Source of the DNA: Herbaspirillum huttiense
Lineage (GTDB): Bacteria; Pseudomonadota; Gammaproteobacteria; Burkholderiales; Burkholderiaceae_D
Reading direction: 5' to 3'
Assembly: GCF_004367745.1 (NCBI RefSeq)
Contig: NZ_CP037993.1
Coordinates: 2,418,001 to 2,482,000, forward strand
Length of the DNA stretch: 64,000 nucleotides
Part shown: piece after piece, positions 52,825 through 62,688 of the stretch
Position numbering within the stretch: position 1 is the stretch's first letter
How the letters are laid out: the number at the start of each line of letters is the position of its first letter
Notes under the pieces: generated by a model
Told to the model about the DNA's origin: nothing
The model's database searches: none
What the model saw: only the letters and a program-made list of their open reading frames with translations
Program-made: the position numbers and the translations under genes

Positions 52825-54178
52825 GGCGGCGATGGCCCTTCAAGGGCAGGGAAATCTGGATCAGCAGGCCGCCGTGGGTTTCTTCATGCCCTTTCAACAC
52901 CAGCTTGCCATTGTGCTTGAGCACGATGCGGTTGACGATCGCCAGTCCCAGGCCCGAACCATTGGCCTGGCCGCGTGCGGTATCGAGCCGGGTGAAGGGG
53001 CGCAGCAGGCGTTCGCACTCGCTCTCGGGCACGCCCGAGCCATGGTCGAATACTTCCACCACCACCTGATGTCCTTCGATGCGGCTGCGCAGATGAATTT
53101 CTGCGCAGTCGGTGCCGGGCGTCTTGCCGTAGCGGCGTGCATTTTCGATCAGGTTGCTGAAGACACGCGCCAGCTCGGTGCCATTGCCGGCGACTTCGGT
53201 GGCTGGCGTGATCTCGGTAGTGAGCTTCACGTCCGACAGGCGGGCAGACTTGGCGGCCACATCTCCCAGCACGCCGGCCAGGTCGATGCTTTCCAGACTG
53301 TTGGCATCGAAGGGCTTCGCGTAGTCCAGGAACTGGCCGATGATGCCGTCCATCTGCGCCAGGTCCGAATGCATGCCGTCGCGCGATTCATCGGACAGGT
53401 TGGCCATCTCCACTTCCAGCTGCATGCGCGCCAGCGGCGTGCGCAGGTCGTGCGAGATGCCGGCCAGGATGAGGGCGCGATCCGATTCGATGCGATTGAG
53501 GTCGGCCACCATCTGGTTGAAGCTGCGGTTGGCCTCCTCGATCTCGGTCGGGCCGGATTCCGGCAGCGGCTCGGGCTGGCGTCCCTTGGCGATGGCGCGA
53601 GCGGCCGCAGTCAGGCGCGCCAGCGGCTGGTTGATGAGGGTGGAGATGAAGACCGCACCGATCAGCGACAGGAACAGCGCAATCGAACCCCAGCCCAGCC
53701 ATTGCAGGCCGGACGTGCGGTCCAGCCTTCCTCGGTCGAGCATCAGCCAGTACTGGTCATCGTCGATATTGAAACTGATCCAGAAGCCTTCCACTTCATT
53801 CACGCTGGAGGCGAAGATGGTGTTCTCATCCAGCGACTGGCGCACGTAGTACTCCAGTTCCGGGACAATGGGCGAATCCTCGGGCGGGACGATGCGGTCG
53901 CTCTTTTCCAGCGGGTAGATGCGGATGCCTTCATTGCTGGCCAGGTCGAACAGCAGTTCCCGGCGCATCTCGGGCGCCGAGTGCGTCAGCGCCGCACGGG
54001 TGATGGTGACCACCGAGACGATCTGCGCGGCCAGCTGTTCCGCACGCGGTCCGCGTTCGACCATGCGAAAGCTGGCCACCCAGGCCACCATGCTGGCGGT
54101 GATCAGGAAGGTCAGGAGGAAGAAGGTGCGCCAGAACAGGCCGTTGCTGAACCATCCGGTTTGAGGGCGGGTTTTCAT
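52817..54178 (-). CDS. envZ: Sensor histidine kinase EnvZ
   Basis: 453 residues from the ATG at 54178 (a TTG two codons upstream is possible). The first membrane helix (FWRTFFLLTFLITASMVAWV) is near 12-31. A periplasmic domain of about 120 residues with MVERGPRAEQLAAQ, typical of EnvZ, follows; then a second helix near 160-180, HAMP, the H-box GISHDLRTPLARMQ, and the ATP-binding N-box and G-boxes (NLIENARRYG, DHGSGVPE, GSGLGLAIV). It phosphorylates the upstream OmpR in response to osmolarity or envelope state. The gap from ompR is about 37 bases. Confidence 0.93.
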   Translation of the reverse strand: MKTRPQTGWFSNGLFWRTFFLLTFLITASMVAWVASFRMVERGPRAEQLAAQIVSVVTITRAALTHSAPEMRRELLFDLASNEGIRIYPLEKSDRIVPPEDSPIVPELEYYVRQSLDENTIFASSVNEVEGFWISFNIDDDQYWLMLDRGRLDRTSGLQWLGWGSIALFLSLIGAVFISTLINQPLARLTAAARAIAKGRQPEPLPESGPTEIEEANRSFNQMVADLNRIESDRALILAGISHDLRTPLARMQLEVEMANLSDESRDGMHSDLAQMDGIIGQFLDYAKPFDANSLESIDLAGVLGDVAAKSARLSDVKLTTEITPATEVAGNGTELARVFSNLIENARRYGKTPGTDCAEIHLRSRIEGHQVVVEVFDHGSGVPESECERLLRPFTRLDTARGQANGSGLGLAIVNRIVLKHNGKLVLKGHEETHGGLLIQISLPLKGHRRHA

Positions 54179-54215
54179 CGGCAAACGGCCTGCAGGTCAG
54201 GGGTGAAGCGGGAGA

Positions 54216-54974
54216 TCAGCGCGGTTTCCCTTCCGGGATGAAGACATAGCCCAGGCCCCACACGGTCTGGATGTACAGCGGATTGGCCGGATCGGGTTCG
54301 ATCAGCTTGCGCAGGCGCGAGATCTGCACGTCCAAGCTGCGGTCAAAAACTTCATATTCGCGGCCGCGCGCCATTTCCATCAGCTTTTCGCGCGACAGCG
54401 GCTGGCGGGCGTTGCGTGCAAATACCTTCAGTACCGAGAATTCGCCGGTGGTCAGGGAGATGGTTTCGCCCTTCTTCTTCAACGTACGTGTACCGAGATC
54501 GAGGATGAAATCGCCGAATTCGAAGGTTTCCGGGGTTTCCGAAGGCGCACCCGGCAGTTCGTCCGGGCCCTTGCGGCGCAGCACCGCATTGATGCGCGCC
54601 ACCAGTTCGCGCGGGTTGAAGGGCTTGGGCAGGTAATCGTCCGCGCCCATTTCCAGACCGATGATGCGGTCCACGTCCTCGCCCTTGGCGGTGAGCATGA
54701 TGATGGGCGTCTGGTCGCCGGCACCGCGCAGGCGGCGGCAGATGGCCAGGCCATCTTCGCCGGGCAGCATCAGGTCCAGCACCAGCAGGTCGTAGCGTTC
54801 GCGGATCCAGAGCTTGTTCATGGCCTGGGCGTTTTCCGCCGTGACCACGTTGAAACCCTGCTCGGTCAGATAGCGGCGCAGCAGGTCGCGCAAGCGGATG
54901 TCGTCATCCACCACCAACACTTTGAATTGATTGGCGGATGTTGTCGTATTAGTATTGCCGTTGGTCGTATTCAT
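54216..54974 (-). CDS. ompR: Response regulator OmpR
   Basis: 252 residues from the ATG at 54974 (MNTTNGNTNTTTSANQ), an Asn/Thr-rich leader before the receiver domain. The receiver shows KVLVVDDD, phospho-Asp in LLVLDLMLPGEDGL, MLTAKGE and the KPFNPRELVARI lysine. The winged-helix output domain (about 150-245) includes SLDVQISRLRKLIE and WGLGYVF. The frame extends to 55028, but that part would lie over a candidate OmpR box at 55028-55043. It heads the operon ompR-envZ-FlhE-like. Confidence 0.94.
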   Translation of the reverse strand: MNTTNGNTNTTTSANQFKVLVVDDDIRLRDLLRRYLTEQGFNVVTAENAQAMNKLWIRERYDLLVLDLMLPGEDGLAICRRLRGAGDQTPIIMLTAKGEDVDRIIGLEMGADDYLPKPFNPRELVARINAVLRRKGPDELPGAPSETPETFEFGDFILDLGTRTLKKKGETISLTTGEFSVLKVFARNARQPLSREKLMEMARGREYEVFDRSLDVQISRLRKLIEPDPANPLYIQTVWGLGYVFIPEGKPR

Positions 54975-55027
54975 GTTGCCTATGGTAGCGTCTTGGCGAT
55001 TTTGAGCAAGTCGGGGCTGTTGATCCA

Positions 55028-55052
55028 TTACAAACTGTTACATACCTTACCT
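55028..55052. promoter_or_regulatory. Candidate OmpR binding site
   Basis: ATTACA-N4-GTTACA (55028-55043) matches the E. coli-type OmpR pattern GTTACA-N4-GTTACA in all but the first base, and a third TTAC follows at 55048. It sits in the 189-base gap between ompR (minus) and the small secreted protein gene (plus), so it could serve autoregulation and the divergent gene. Confidence 0.5.
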
Positions 55053-55163
55053 TAATCATCTTATACCATCGCGGCCTGCGGCCTAAACTGGAATCACGTC
55101 GGGAAAGCAACGTCGATACCGCTTTCTCTTCCCTGATTCTCTGTCTCCGGAAAAAATCGCATT

Positions 55164-55445
55164 ATGAAGATTGCAGTCGTCAACAAGCTATGTCTGGCAG
55201 CGATGCTGGCGCTCGGTGTGGGAGCGGCCGCGCTGGCTGGCCCCCCGCAGGGCGGCCGGCCGATGCCGGGGCAGCCGGGCGACTTCAGGCAGCATGCCGG
55301 TGACTTCAACCCGCAAGATCACCGCAACCAGATTGCCAGCGACCAGGACCAGCGCCGCAACGGCAAGCTCAGTGCCGATGAACGCCGCGAATTGCGCCGT
55401 CAGATCAATGAAGTCGGCCAGGATATCTACCGCGTCAAGCGTTGA
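55164..55445 (+). CDS. Small secreted basic protein
   Basis: 93 residues with a signal peptide (MKIAVVNKLCLAAMLALGVG, cleavage near LAG). The mature part is Gly/Pro/Gln-rich, then basic and helical, ending LSADERRELRRQINEVGQDIYRVKR. Similar short proteins occur across Burkholderiales; I do not recognise a characterised family. It is divergent from ompR across the candidate OmpR site, so envelope-stress control is possible. Confidence 0.8.
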   Translation: MKIAVVNKLCLAAMLALGVGAAALAGPPQGGRPMPGQPGDFRQHAGDFNPQDHRNQIASDQDQRRNGKLSADERRELRRQINEVGQDIYRVKR

Positions 55446-55498
55446 GTTCCGTGCGGGTGAAAGATTCCCGCCCCGGTCAACAAAAAGCTGACGAAAAA

Positions 55499-55527
55499 GC
55501 CCGAGTGCATCGCATTCGGGCTTTTTT
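55499..55527. terminator. Terminator shared by the small protein and the ABC permease
   Basis: A ten-base-pair stem (55499-55508 with 55512-55521, one G-T pair) with an ATC loop is followed by six T residues on the plus strand and preceded by five A residues, so it can work in both directions between converging genes. Confidence 0.88.
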
Positions 55528-55542
55528 CTTTGGGCCGGGCGA

Positions 55543-56208
55543 TCAGTGCTGGTGCGCCTTGCCCAGCCGCTTCTCCAGCCGGTGCTGCAAGGCTTCGAAG
55601 CACAGGCTCAGGATCCAGTAAATGGCTGCCGCCGCCAGATACAGCGGGAGCGGGCGGAAGGTCACGGCAATGACTTCCTTGGTCGCCAGCATCAATTCGG
55701 TCACCGTGATGACTGATACTAGGGAGGTATCCTTGATCAGGCTGATCAGGGTATTGCTCATCGAGGGCACGGCTATGCGCACTGCCTGCGGCACGATGAT
55801 GTAGCGCAGCGTCTGGAAATACGTCAGTCCCACGCTGTAAGACGCATTCCACTGACCATGCGTCACCCCCAGGATGGCGCCGCGCAGGCTTTCCGAGAGG
55901 TAAGCGCCGGCGTTGAGGCTCAGGGTCAGCACCCCCGCTGTCAGCGGCGAGAATTCGATCCCGATCCCCGGCAAGCCGTAATAGACCACGAAGATCTGCA
56001 CCAGCAGCGGCGTGCCACGCATCATGCTGACGTACACGGCAGCCGGCCAGTGGATCGGCCGCCAGGGAACGATGCGCGCCACCGCCAGCACGAAGCCCAG
56101 CACCAGGCCGCCGACCATCGAGGCCAGCGCGAAGAGCAGGGTGTAGCCCACGCCCTTGGCCAGGGTCGGGGCGGCTTGCTGCAGCAGTTCGAGGATTTCC
56201 ATAAGCAT
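55543..56208 (-). CDS. Polar amino-acid ABC transporter permease (cystine/glutamine type)
   Basis: 221 residues with five hydrophobic segments. The HisM/YecS signatures are LFALASMVGGLVLGFVLAVAR near 25-45, MRGTPLLVQIFVVYYGLPG (about 64-82) and the coupling loop SYSVGLTYFQTLRYIIVPQAVRIAVPSM (about 120-147). It pairs with the binding protein at 56298. No ATPase gene follows on this strand, unlike the usual fliY-yecS-yecC order. Its start (56208 or 56202) lies only a few bases beyond a terminator-like hairpin, and I see no ribosome site. Confidence 0.92.
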   Translation of the reverse strand: MLMEILELLQQAAPTLAKGVGYTLLFALASMVGGLVLGFVLAVARIVPWRPIHWPAAVYVSMMRGTPLLVQIFVVYYGLPGIGIEFSPLTAGVLTLSLNAGAYLSESLRGAILGVTHGQWNASYSVGLTYFQTLRYIIVPQAVRIAVPSMSNTLISLIKDTSLVSVITVTELMLATKEVIAVTFRPLPLYLAAAAIYWILSLCFEALQHRLEKRLGKAHQH

Positions 56209-56214
56209 TCGAAT

Positions 56215-56272
56215 AAAAAAATTATCCCCGCGATGCGGGGATAAGTCGTTCCGCCCGGACGGTGCCGGGCGG
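56215..56272 (-). terminator. Intercistronic double hairpin, attenuator before the permease gene
   Basis: On the minus strand, an eight-base-pair GC hairpin (56251-56258 with 56265-56272) comes first. A perfect ten-base-pair hairpin (56222-56231 with 56235-56244) then leads directly to seven T residues (56221-56215). The second is a complete intrinsic terminator placed inside the operon, so most transcripts should stop after the binding-protein gene. Confidence 0.85.
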
Positions 56273-56297
56273 CAGGGAGCGCCAGTTCAGGCGCGCC

Positions 56298-57101
56298 TTA
56301 TTGTGCTTTCGGCGGCTGGCTCACGTCAATGCCGAACCACTTCTCGGAAGCGGCCTTGAAGCTGCCGTCCGCCTTGATGTCGGCCAGCGCCTTGTTCAGT
56401 GCAGCCTTGAACTCCGGATTGCCCTTGCGGAAGGGAATGCCGATCTTGTCGACAGTGCCGATCGGGCTACCAGCCTTCAGCGGCAGCTTGGTCGACTTCA
56501 GGATGTAGCCGACCAGCAGGCTGTCGTTCAGGGCAGCATCGATGCGACCAGCGGCCAGGTCAGCGAGGTACTCGGGCGAACCCGGATAGGTGCGCACGTC
56601 GATGCCGGCCACGGCCTTGGCCTTCTGTTCGAAGTTGGTGCCCTGACCCAGGCCCAGCTTCTTGCCCTTCAGGTCGTCCAGGCTCTTGAATTCGCGCTTT
56701 TCATCCTTGCGCACGATCAGTTGGGCGCTGGAGAGGGTGTACGGATCGGAGAAGTCGAAAGCCTTCTGGCGTTCGTCGGTGATGCCGACCTGGTTGATGA
56801 TGACGTCGTACTTGCCTGCGCCCAGACCGGCCAGGATGCCGCTCCATTCGGTGGTGGTGAAGACCGGCTTGACGCCGAGCTTGGCCGCCAGCAGTTTGGC
56901 CACATCGACCTCAAAACCGGTCAGTTCGCCGGTCTTGGCATCCTTGAAGTTGAACGGGGGGTAGTTGCCTTCCAGCGCCACCTTCAGGGTGCCGCTGCTC
57001 TTGACCGATTCCAGCAGGTCCGCCGCCGACACGCTCAGGCTGGACGCCAGCAGGGTTGCGCCGACACCGGCCAGCAGCCATTGCTTGATATTCTTCTTCA
57101 T
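56298..57101 (-). CDS. Amino-acid-binding periplasmic protein (cystine type, FliY-like)
   Basis: 267 residues. A signal peptide (QWLLAGVGATLLASSLSVSA) is followed by the SBP-3 fold: GTLKVALEGNYPPFNFKD (about 36-53), LTGFEVDVAKLLAAKLG, and FSDPYTLSSAQLIVRKDE. It is closest by eye to FliY/TcyJ cystine-binding proteins. AAGGAC lies before the ATG. It precedes its permease, with a terminator hairpin between, which would give more binding protein than permease. Confidence 0.9.
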   Translation of the reverse strand: MKKNIKQWLLAGVGATLLASSLSVSAADLLESVKSSGTLKVALEGNYPPFNFKDAKTGELTGFEVDVAKLLAAKLGVKPVFTTTEWSGILAGLGAGKYDVIINQVGITDERQKAFDFSDPYTLSSAQLIVRKDEKREFKSLDDLKGKKLGLGQGTNFEQKAKAVAGIDVRTYPGSPEYLADLAAGRIDAALNDSLLVGYILKSTKLPLKAGSPIGTVDKIGIPFRKGNPEFKAALNKALADIKADGSFKAASEKWFGIDVSQPPKAQ

Positions 57102-57235
57102 ATGTTCATGTCCTTATAAAAACTTTCGCCACAAAAGCTGCGGCCAGGGCGCAATGATGCCCTCGTTTTGCCGAACTGCAAGGGCTGGCTTAATACTTTG
57201 ATGTAGAAAGCTTATGCCCGACGCGGTTCCGCAGC

Positions 57236-59218
57236 TCAGGCCTGCAATTGCTCCAGCGCCTCCTGCTGTTCCAGCCATTCATTTTCGAGCTGGTCCAGTT
57301 CCTTGCTGCAATAGGCCTGGTCGGTGATGAGCGTTTTGAGTTCTTCCTTGTTGGCGGCGTCGTAGATATCCGGACTGGCCAGGCGCGCATCGATCTCGCC
57401 CTTGCGCGCATTGAGCTTGGCGATCTGTTCATCGAGGCGTTTGATGCGGGCCTCAATCGGTTTTTTGAGGGCCGACATCTTCTGGCGCTGCTCAGCTTCC
57501 AGGCGCTTCTGTTCCTTGCGGTCCACCAGCGAGGCTGGAGCCTCGGCCACCGGCTGGCTGGCCGTGGGCAGCGGCGCGGCAGCCGCCGCATCGTTGCGGG
57601 CGGCCAGCTTGGTCTTGAAGAGCCAGTCCTTGTAGTCGTCGAGGTCGCCATCGAAGGGTTGCAGCTTGCCTTCGGCCACGATCAGGAATTGGTCGGTCGT
57701 GGCACGCAACAGGTGGCGATCGTGGGAGACCAGCACCAGCGTGCCCTCGAACTGCGCCAGCGCCATGGTGAGCGCTTCGCGGGTTTCCAGATCCAGGTGG
57801 TTGGTCGGTTCATCCAGCAGCAGCAGGTTGGGGCGCTGCCAGACAATCAGGGCCAGCGCCAGGCGCGCCTTTTCTCCGCCCGAGAAGGGAGCGATGGAGG
57901 AGGTCGCCATGGTGCCGTTGAAGTTGAAGCTGCCCAGGAAGTTGCGCAGTTCCTGCTCGCGCACATCCGGTGCCAGACGGGTCAGGTGCCATAGCGGCGA
58001 TTCGTCATGGCGCAGCATTTCCACCTGATGCTGGGCGAAGTAGCCGATCACCAGCCCCTTGCCCAGGCGGGCCGTACCGGACAGCGGATCGATCTCGCCG
58101 GCCACGGTCTTGATGAGCGTGGACTTGCCCGCACCGTTGACGCCCAGCAGACCAATGCGCTGCCCACTCTGCAGCGAGAAATCGATGCCATGCACGATGA
58201 TCTTGTCTTCATCGGGCGCGCCATTCTTGCCCTCGATGTGATAACCCGCGTTGACCTTTTCCATCACCAGCAGCGGATTTGGTGCCGACAGCGGCTCGCG
58301 GAATTCGAAGGAGAATTCGGCGGCTGCCCGCAGCGGTGCCAGTTCTTCCATCTTGGACAGCGCCTTCATGCGGCTCTGCGCCTGGCGTGCCTTGGTCGCC
58401 TTGGCCTTGAAGCGGTCGATGAAGGATTGCAGGTGCGCACGCTGGCGCTGCTGCTTCTCGATCATGCCCGCCATCAGCTCCAGCTGGGCCGAACGCTGGC
58501 GCTCGAAGCTGCTGTAGTTGCCGGAATAACGCTTCAGTTTGCGGTCGTCGATATGAACGATCACGTTCACCACGCCATCCAGGAAATCGCGGTCGTGGGA
58601 AATGATGAGCAGGGTGCCCGCGTAGCGCTTCAACCAGTCTTCCAGCCAGATGATGGCATCCAGGTCCAGGTGGTTGGTCGGTTCGTCCAGCAGCAGCAGG
58701 TCGGACGGGCACATCAGCGCCTGCGCCAGGTTCAGGCGCATGCGCCAGCCGCCGGAGAAGCTGGCCACCGGCCGCGCCATTTGCTCCAGCGAAAAGCCCA
58801 GGCCCAGCAGCAATTGCTCGGCGCGCGAGCGCACGGTGTAGGCATCGGCATCGGCCAACGCGGTATGCAGCTCGGCGATATGGTTGCCGTCGTGTTTGTC
58901 GTCCGGCTGCGCTTCGGCGCGGGCCAGATCGGCTTCCAGCTGGCGCAGGTGAGCGTCGCCATCGATGGCGTACTCGATGGCGGGACGATCCAGCGCCGGC
59001 GTTTCCTGCGCAACATAGGCCATGCGCCAGCGCGCCGGGAAATCGACATTGCCCTGGTCGGCATGCAGCTCGCCACGCAGCATGGCGAACAGGCTGGACT
59101 TGCCGGCGCCATTGGCACCGATCAGGCCGATCTTGTCGCCCGGATTGAGCGTCAGGTCGACATTTTCCAGAAGCGGCTTGACGCCGCGCTGGAGGGAAAC
59201 TTGCTGGAAACGGATCAT
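57236..59218 (-). CDS. ABC-F family ATPase (YheS/Uup type)
   Basis: 660 residues with two ATPase domains and no membrane part. The first has GANGAGKSS (about 35-43), the signature FSGGWRMRLNLAQAL and LLLLDEPTNHLD. The linker (about 240-310) is the charged ABC-F domain. The second ATPase has GVNGAGKST, FSGGEKARLALAL and LLLLDEPTNHLD. A basic coiled-coil tail (about 565-655) follows, as in YheS. ABC-F proteins bind the ribosomal E site and relieve stalls. No antibiotic-resistance feature is evident. It lies 49 bases after prmB. Confidence 0.93.
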   Translation of the reverse strand: MIRFQQVSLQRGVKPLLENVDLTLNPGDKIGLIGANGAGKSSLFAMLRGELHADQGNVDFPARWRMAYVAQETPALDRPAIEYAIDGDAHLRQLEADLARAEAQPDDKHDGNHIAELHTALADADAYTVRSRAEQLLLGLGFSLEQMARPVASFSGGWRMRLNLAQALMCPSDLLLLDEPTNHLDLDAIIWLEDWLKRYAGTLLIISHDRDFLDGVVNVIVHIDDRKLKRYSGNYSSFERQRSAQLELMAGMIEKQQRQRAHLQSFIDRFKAKATKARQAQSRMKALSKMEELAPLRAAAEFSFEFREPLSAPNPLLVMEKVNAGYHIEGKNGAPDEDKIIVHGIDFSLQSGQRIGLLGVNGAGKSTLIKTVAGEIDPLSGTARLGKGLVIGYFAQHQVEMLRHDESPLWHLTRLAPDVREQELRNFLGSFNFNGTMATSSIAPFSGGEKARLALALIVWQRPNLLLLDEPTNHLDLETREALTMALAQFEGTLVLVSHDRHLLRATTDQFLIVAEGKLQPFDGDLDDYKDWLFKTKLAARNDAAAAAPLPTASQPVAEAPASLVDRKEQKRLEAEQRQKMSALKKPIEARIKRLDEQIAKLNARKGEIDARLASPDIYDAANKEELKTLITDQAYCSKELDQLENEWLEQQEALEQLQA

Positions 59219-59267
59219 CGGTGATTCACAATCGTTGGAGCGCTAACGCGGATGCTGACGCTCAGGG

Positions 59268-60158
59268 TCAGGCCAGTTGCAGTTGTTCGGCCGTGACCAG
59301 GAACACCATGTCGTCACCGGCGCTGGTGGTCAGCCAGGTCAGTTCCAGTTCCGGGAAGGCGGCTTCGGCGAAGGCGCGCTCATTGCCGATCTCGACCACC
59401 AGCACGCCTTCGGGCGTGAGGCGCTCGGCGGCACCGGCGACGATCTTGCGTACCAGGTCCATGCCATCCTCGCCACCGGCCAGGGCCAGTTGCGGTTCGC
59501 GCAGGTATTCCTGGGGCAGCTTGCTCATGGAACCGGAATTCACATAGGGCGGATTGCTGATGATCAAGTCGTACTTGCGCAGCGGCAGTTGCGTGTACAG
59601 GTCGGACTCGACCAGGTTGATGCGCTCCTGCAACTGGTATTCGTCCACATTCTTGCGCGCCACGGCCAGCGCGTCGGCAGAGATGTCGACCGCATCGATC
59701 TGCGCGTTCGGGAAGGCATCAGCCAGCAGGATCGGCAGGCAACCGGAACCGGTACACAGGTCCAGCGCGTTGACGATGGTTTCCGGATCGTGGATCCAGG
59801 GCGAGAAATGCTGCGGAATCAGTTCGGCGATGAAGGAACGCGGCACGATCACGCGTTCATCCACGTAGAAGCGATATGCGCCCAGCCAGGCTTCATTGGT
59901 GATGTAGGCCGCCGGGACGCGGTCCTTGCTGCGGCGTTCGATCACGCGCATGACGGACGCGATTTCCTCGGGGAGCAGACGCGCATCCAGGAAGGGATCG
60001 AGCTGATCCAGCGGCAATTTGAGCGTATGCAGGATCAGGTAGGCTGCCTCGTCGAGCGCATTGCTGCTGCCGTGGCCGAAGAACAGTTGCTCGGTGTTGA
60101 AGCGGGTCACGGCGTAGCGCAGCAGGTCGCGCACGGTGGAGAAATTGTTGGGGGTCAT
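59268..60158 (-). CDS. prmB: 50S ribosomal protein L3 glutamine methyltransferase PrmB
   Basis: 296 residues. An N-terminal helical domain (residues 1-90) is followed by the methyltransferase with ALDLCTGSGCLPILLA (SAM loop, about 132-147), VDISADALAVARKN, and the NPPY glutamine-binding motif (LIISNPPYVNSG, about 199-210). PrmB methylates a glutamine of L3. The NPPY context and the missing RF-specific features favour PrmB over PrmC. It sits 23 bases after dapE, the common dap-prmB order. Confidence 0.93.
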   Translation of the reverse strand: MTPNNFSTVRDLLRYAVTRFNTEQLFFGHGSSNALDEAAYLILHTLKLPLDQLDPFLDARLLPEEIASVMRVIERRSKDRVPAAYITNEAWLGAYRFYVDERVIVPRSFIAELIPQHFSPWIHDPETIVNALDLCTGSGCLPILLADAFPNAQIDAVDISADALAVARKNVDEYQLQERINLVESDLYTQLPLRKYDLIISNPPYVNSGSMSKLPQEYLREPQLALAGGEDGMDLVRKIVAGAAERLTPEGVLVVEIGNERAFAEAAFPELELTWLTTSAGDDMVFLVTAEQLQLA

Positions 60159-60181
60159 GATGTTCTCGTCAATGCTTGGGC

Positions 60182-61671
<1,490 letters not shown>

Positions 61672-61789
61672 GTTCGCTTTCTCAATGGGGCTGGCTATCG
61701 GGGGCCAGAACACGACGCCGCGCCGGTGTGCGAGACGACCGGCGCGGCGCGTGGATGCTTCAGGCCTTCAGCAAAGCCGCAGCGCGGAA

Positions 61790-62623
61790 TTACTCGCCGC
61801 GCAGCAGTTCGTTGATGGAGGTCTTGGAGCGGGTCTGGGCATCGACCTTCTTGACGATGATCGCGGCGTACAGGCTGTACTTGCCATCCTTGGACGGCAG
61901 GTTGCCCGGCACCACCACCGAGCCCGCCGGCACGCGGCCGTAGTGGACTTCGCCGGTTTCGCGGTCGTAGATCTTGGTCGACTGGCCGATGTACACGCCC
62001 ATGGACAGCACCGAGTTCTCTTCGATGATGACGCCTTCGACCACTTCCGAACGGGCACCGATGAAGCAATTGTCTTCAATGATGACCGGACCGGCCTGCA
62101 CCGGCTCCAGCACGCCGCCGATGCCGACGCCACCGGAAAGGTGAACGTTCTTGCCAATCTGGGCCGCCGAACCGACGGTGGCCCAGGTGTCGACCATCGT
62201 GCCTTCGTCGACGTAAGCGCCGATGTTGACGTAGGAGGGCATCAGCACCACGTTGCGGCCAATGAAGGAGCCATGACGCGCCACCGCCGGCGGCACCACG
62301 CGGAAGCCGCCCTTGGCGAAATCTTCAGCGGTGTAATTGGCGAACTTGGTCGGCACCTTGTCGTAGAACTGCGGGTAGCCAGGTCCGGCCGACATTGGCA
62401 CGTTGTCTTCCAGGCGGAAGGACAGCAGGATGGCCTTTTTCACCCATTGGTTGACTTCCCACTGGCCGACGCCCTGGCGGTTGGCCACGCGCAGGGTGCC
62501 ATCATTCAGGCCTGCGATCACTTCGGCCACCGCATTGCGGATGTCGGCCGGGGCGCTCTTGGGAGACAGGCTGGCGCGGTCTTCCCACGCCTGATCGATG
62601 ATGTGCTGAATGGACTGTGTCAT
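61790..62623 (-). CDS. dapD: Tetrahydrodipicolinate N-succinyltransferase DapD
   Basis: 277 residues. The N-terminal helical domain (1-95) is followed by a left-handed beta-helix of hexapeptide repeats (about 110-215, for example [28 protein letters not shown]). The succinyl-CoA site stretch [28 protein letters not shown] comes after. It adds succinate to tetrahydrodipicolinate, the step before DapC. The frame is open upstream, but [16 protein letters not shown] is the DapD start. It lies 65 bases after dapC. Confidence 0.96.
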   Translation of the reverse strand: MTQSIQHIIDQAWEDRASLSPKSAPADIRNAVAEVIAGLNDGTLRVANRQGVGQWEVNQWVKKAILLSFRLEDNVPMSAGPGYPQFYDKVPTKFANYTAEDFAKGGFRVVPPAVARHGSFIGRNVVLMPSYVNIGAYVDEGTMVDTWATVGSAAQIGKNVHLSGGVGIGGVLEPVQAGPVIIEDNCFIGARSEVVEGVIIEENSVLSMGVYIGQSTKIYDRETGEVHYGRVPAGSVVVPGNLPSKDGKYSLYAAIIVKKVDAQTRSKTSINELLRGE

Positions 62624-62688
62624 GTTGATGTCGATGAACTCTAGGGTGAACGGGAGAGAAACTGGCACCGGGGCGGGTGCTGACAAGC

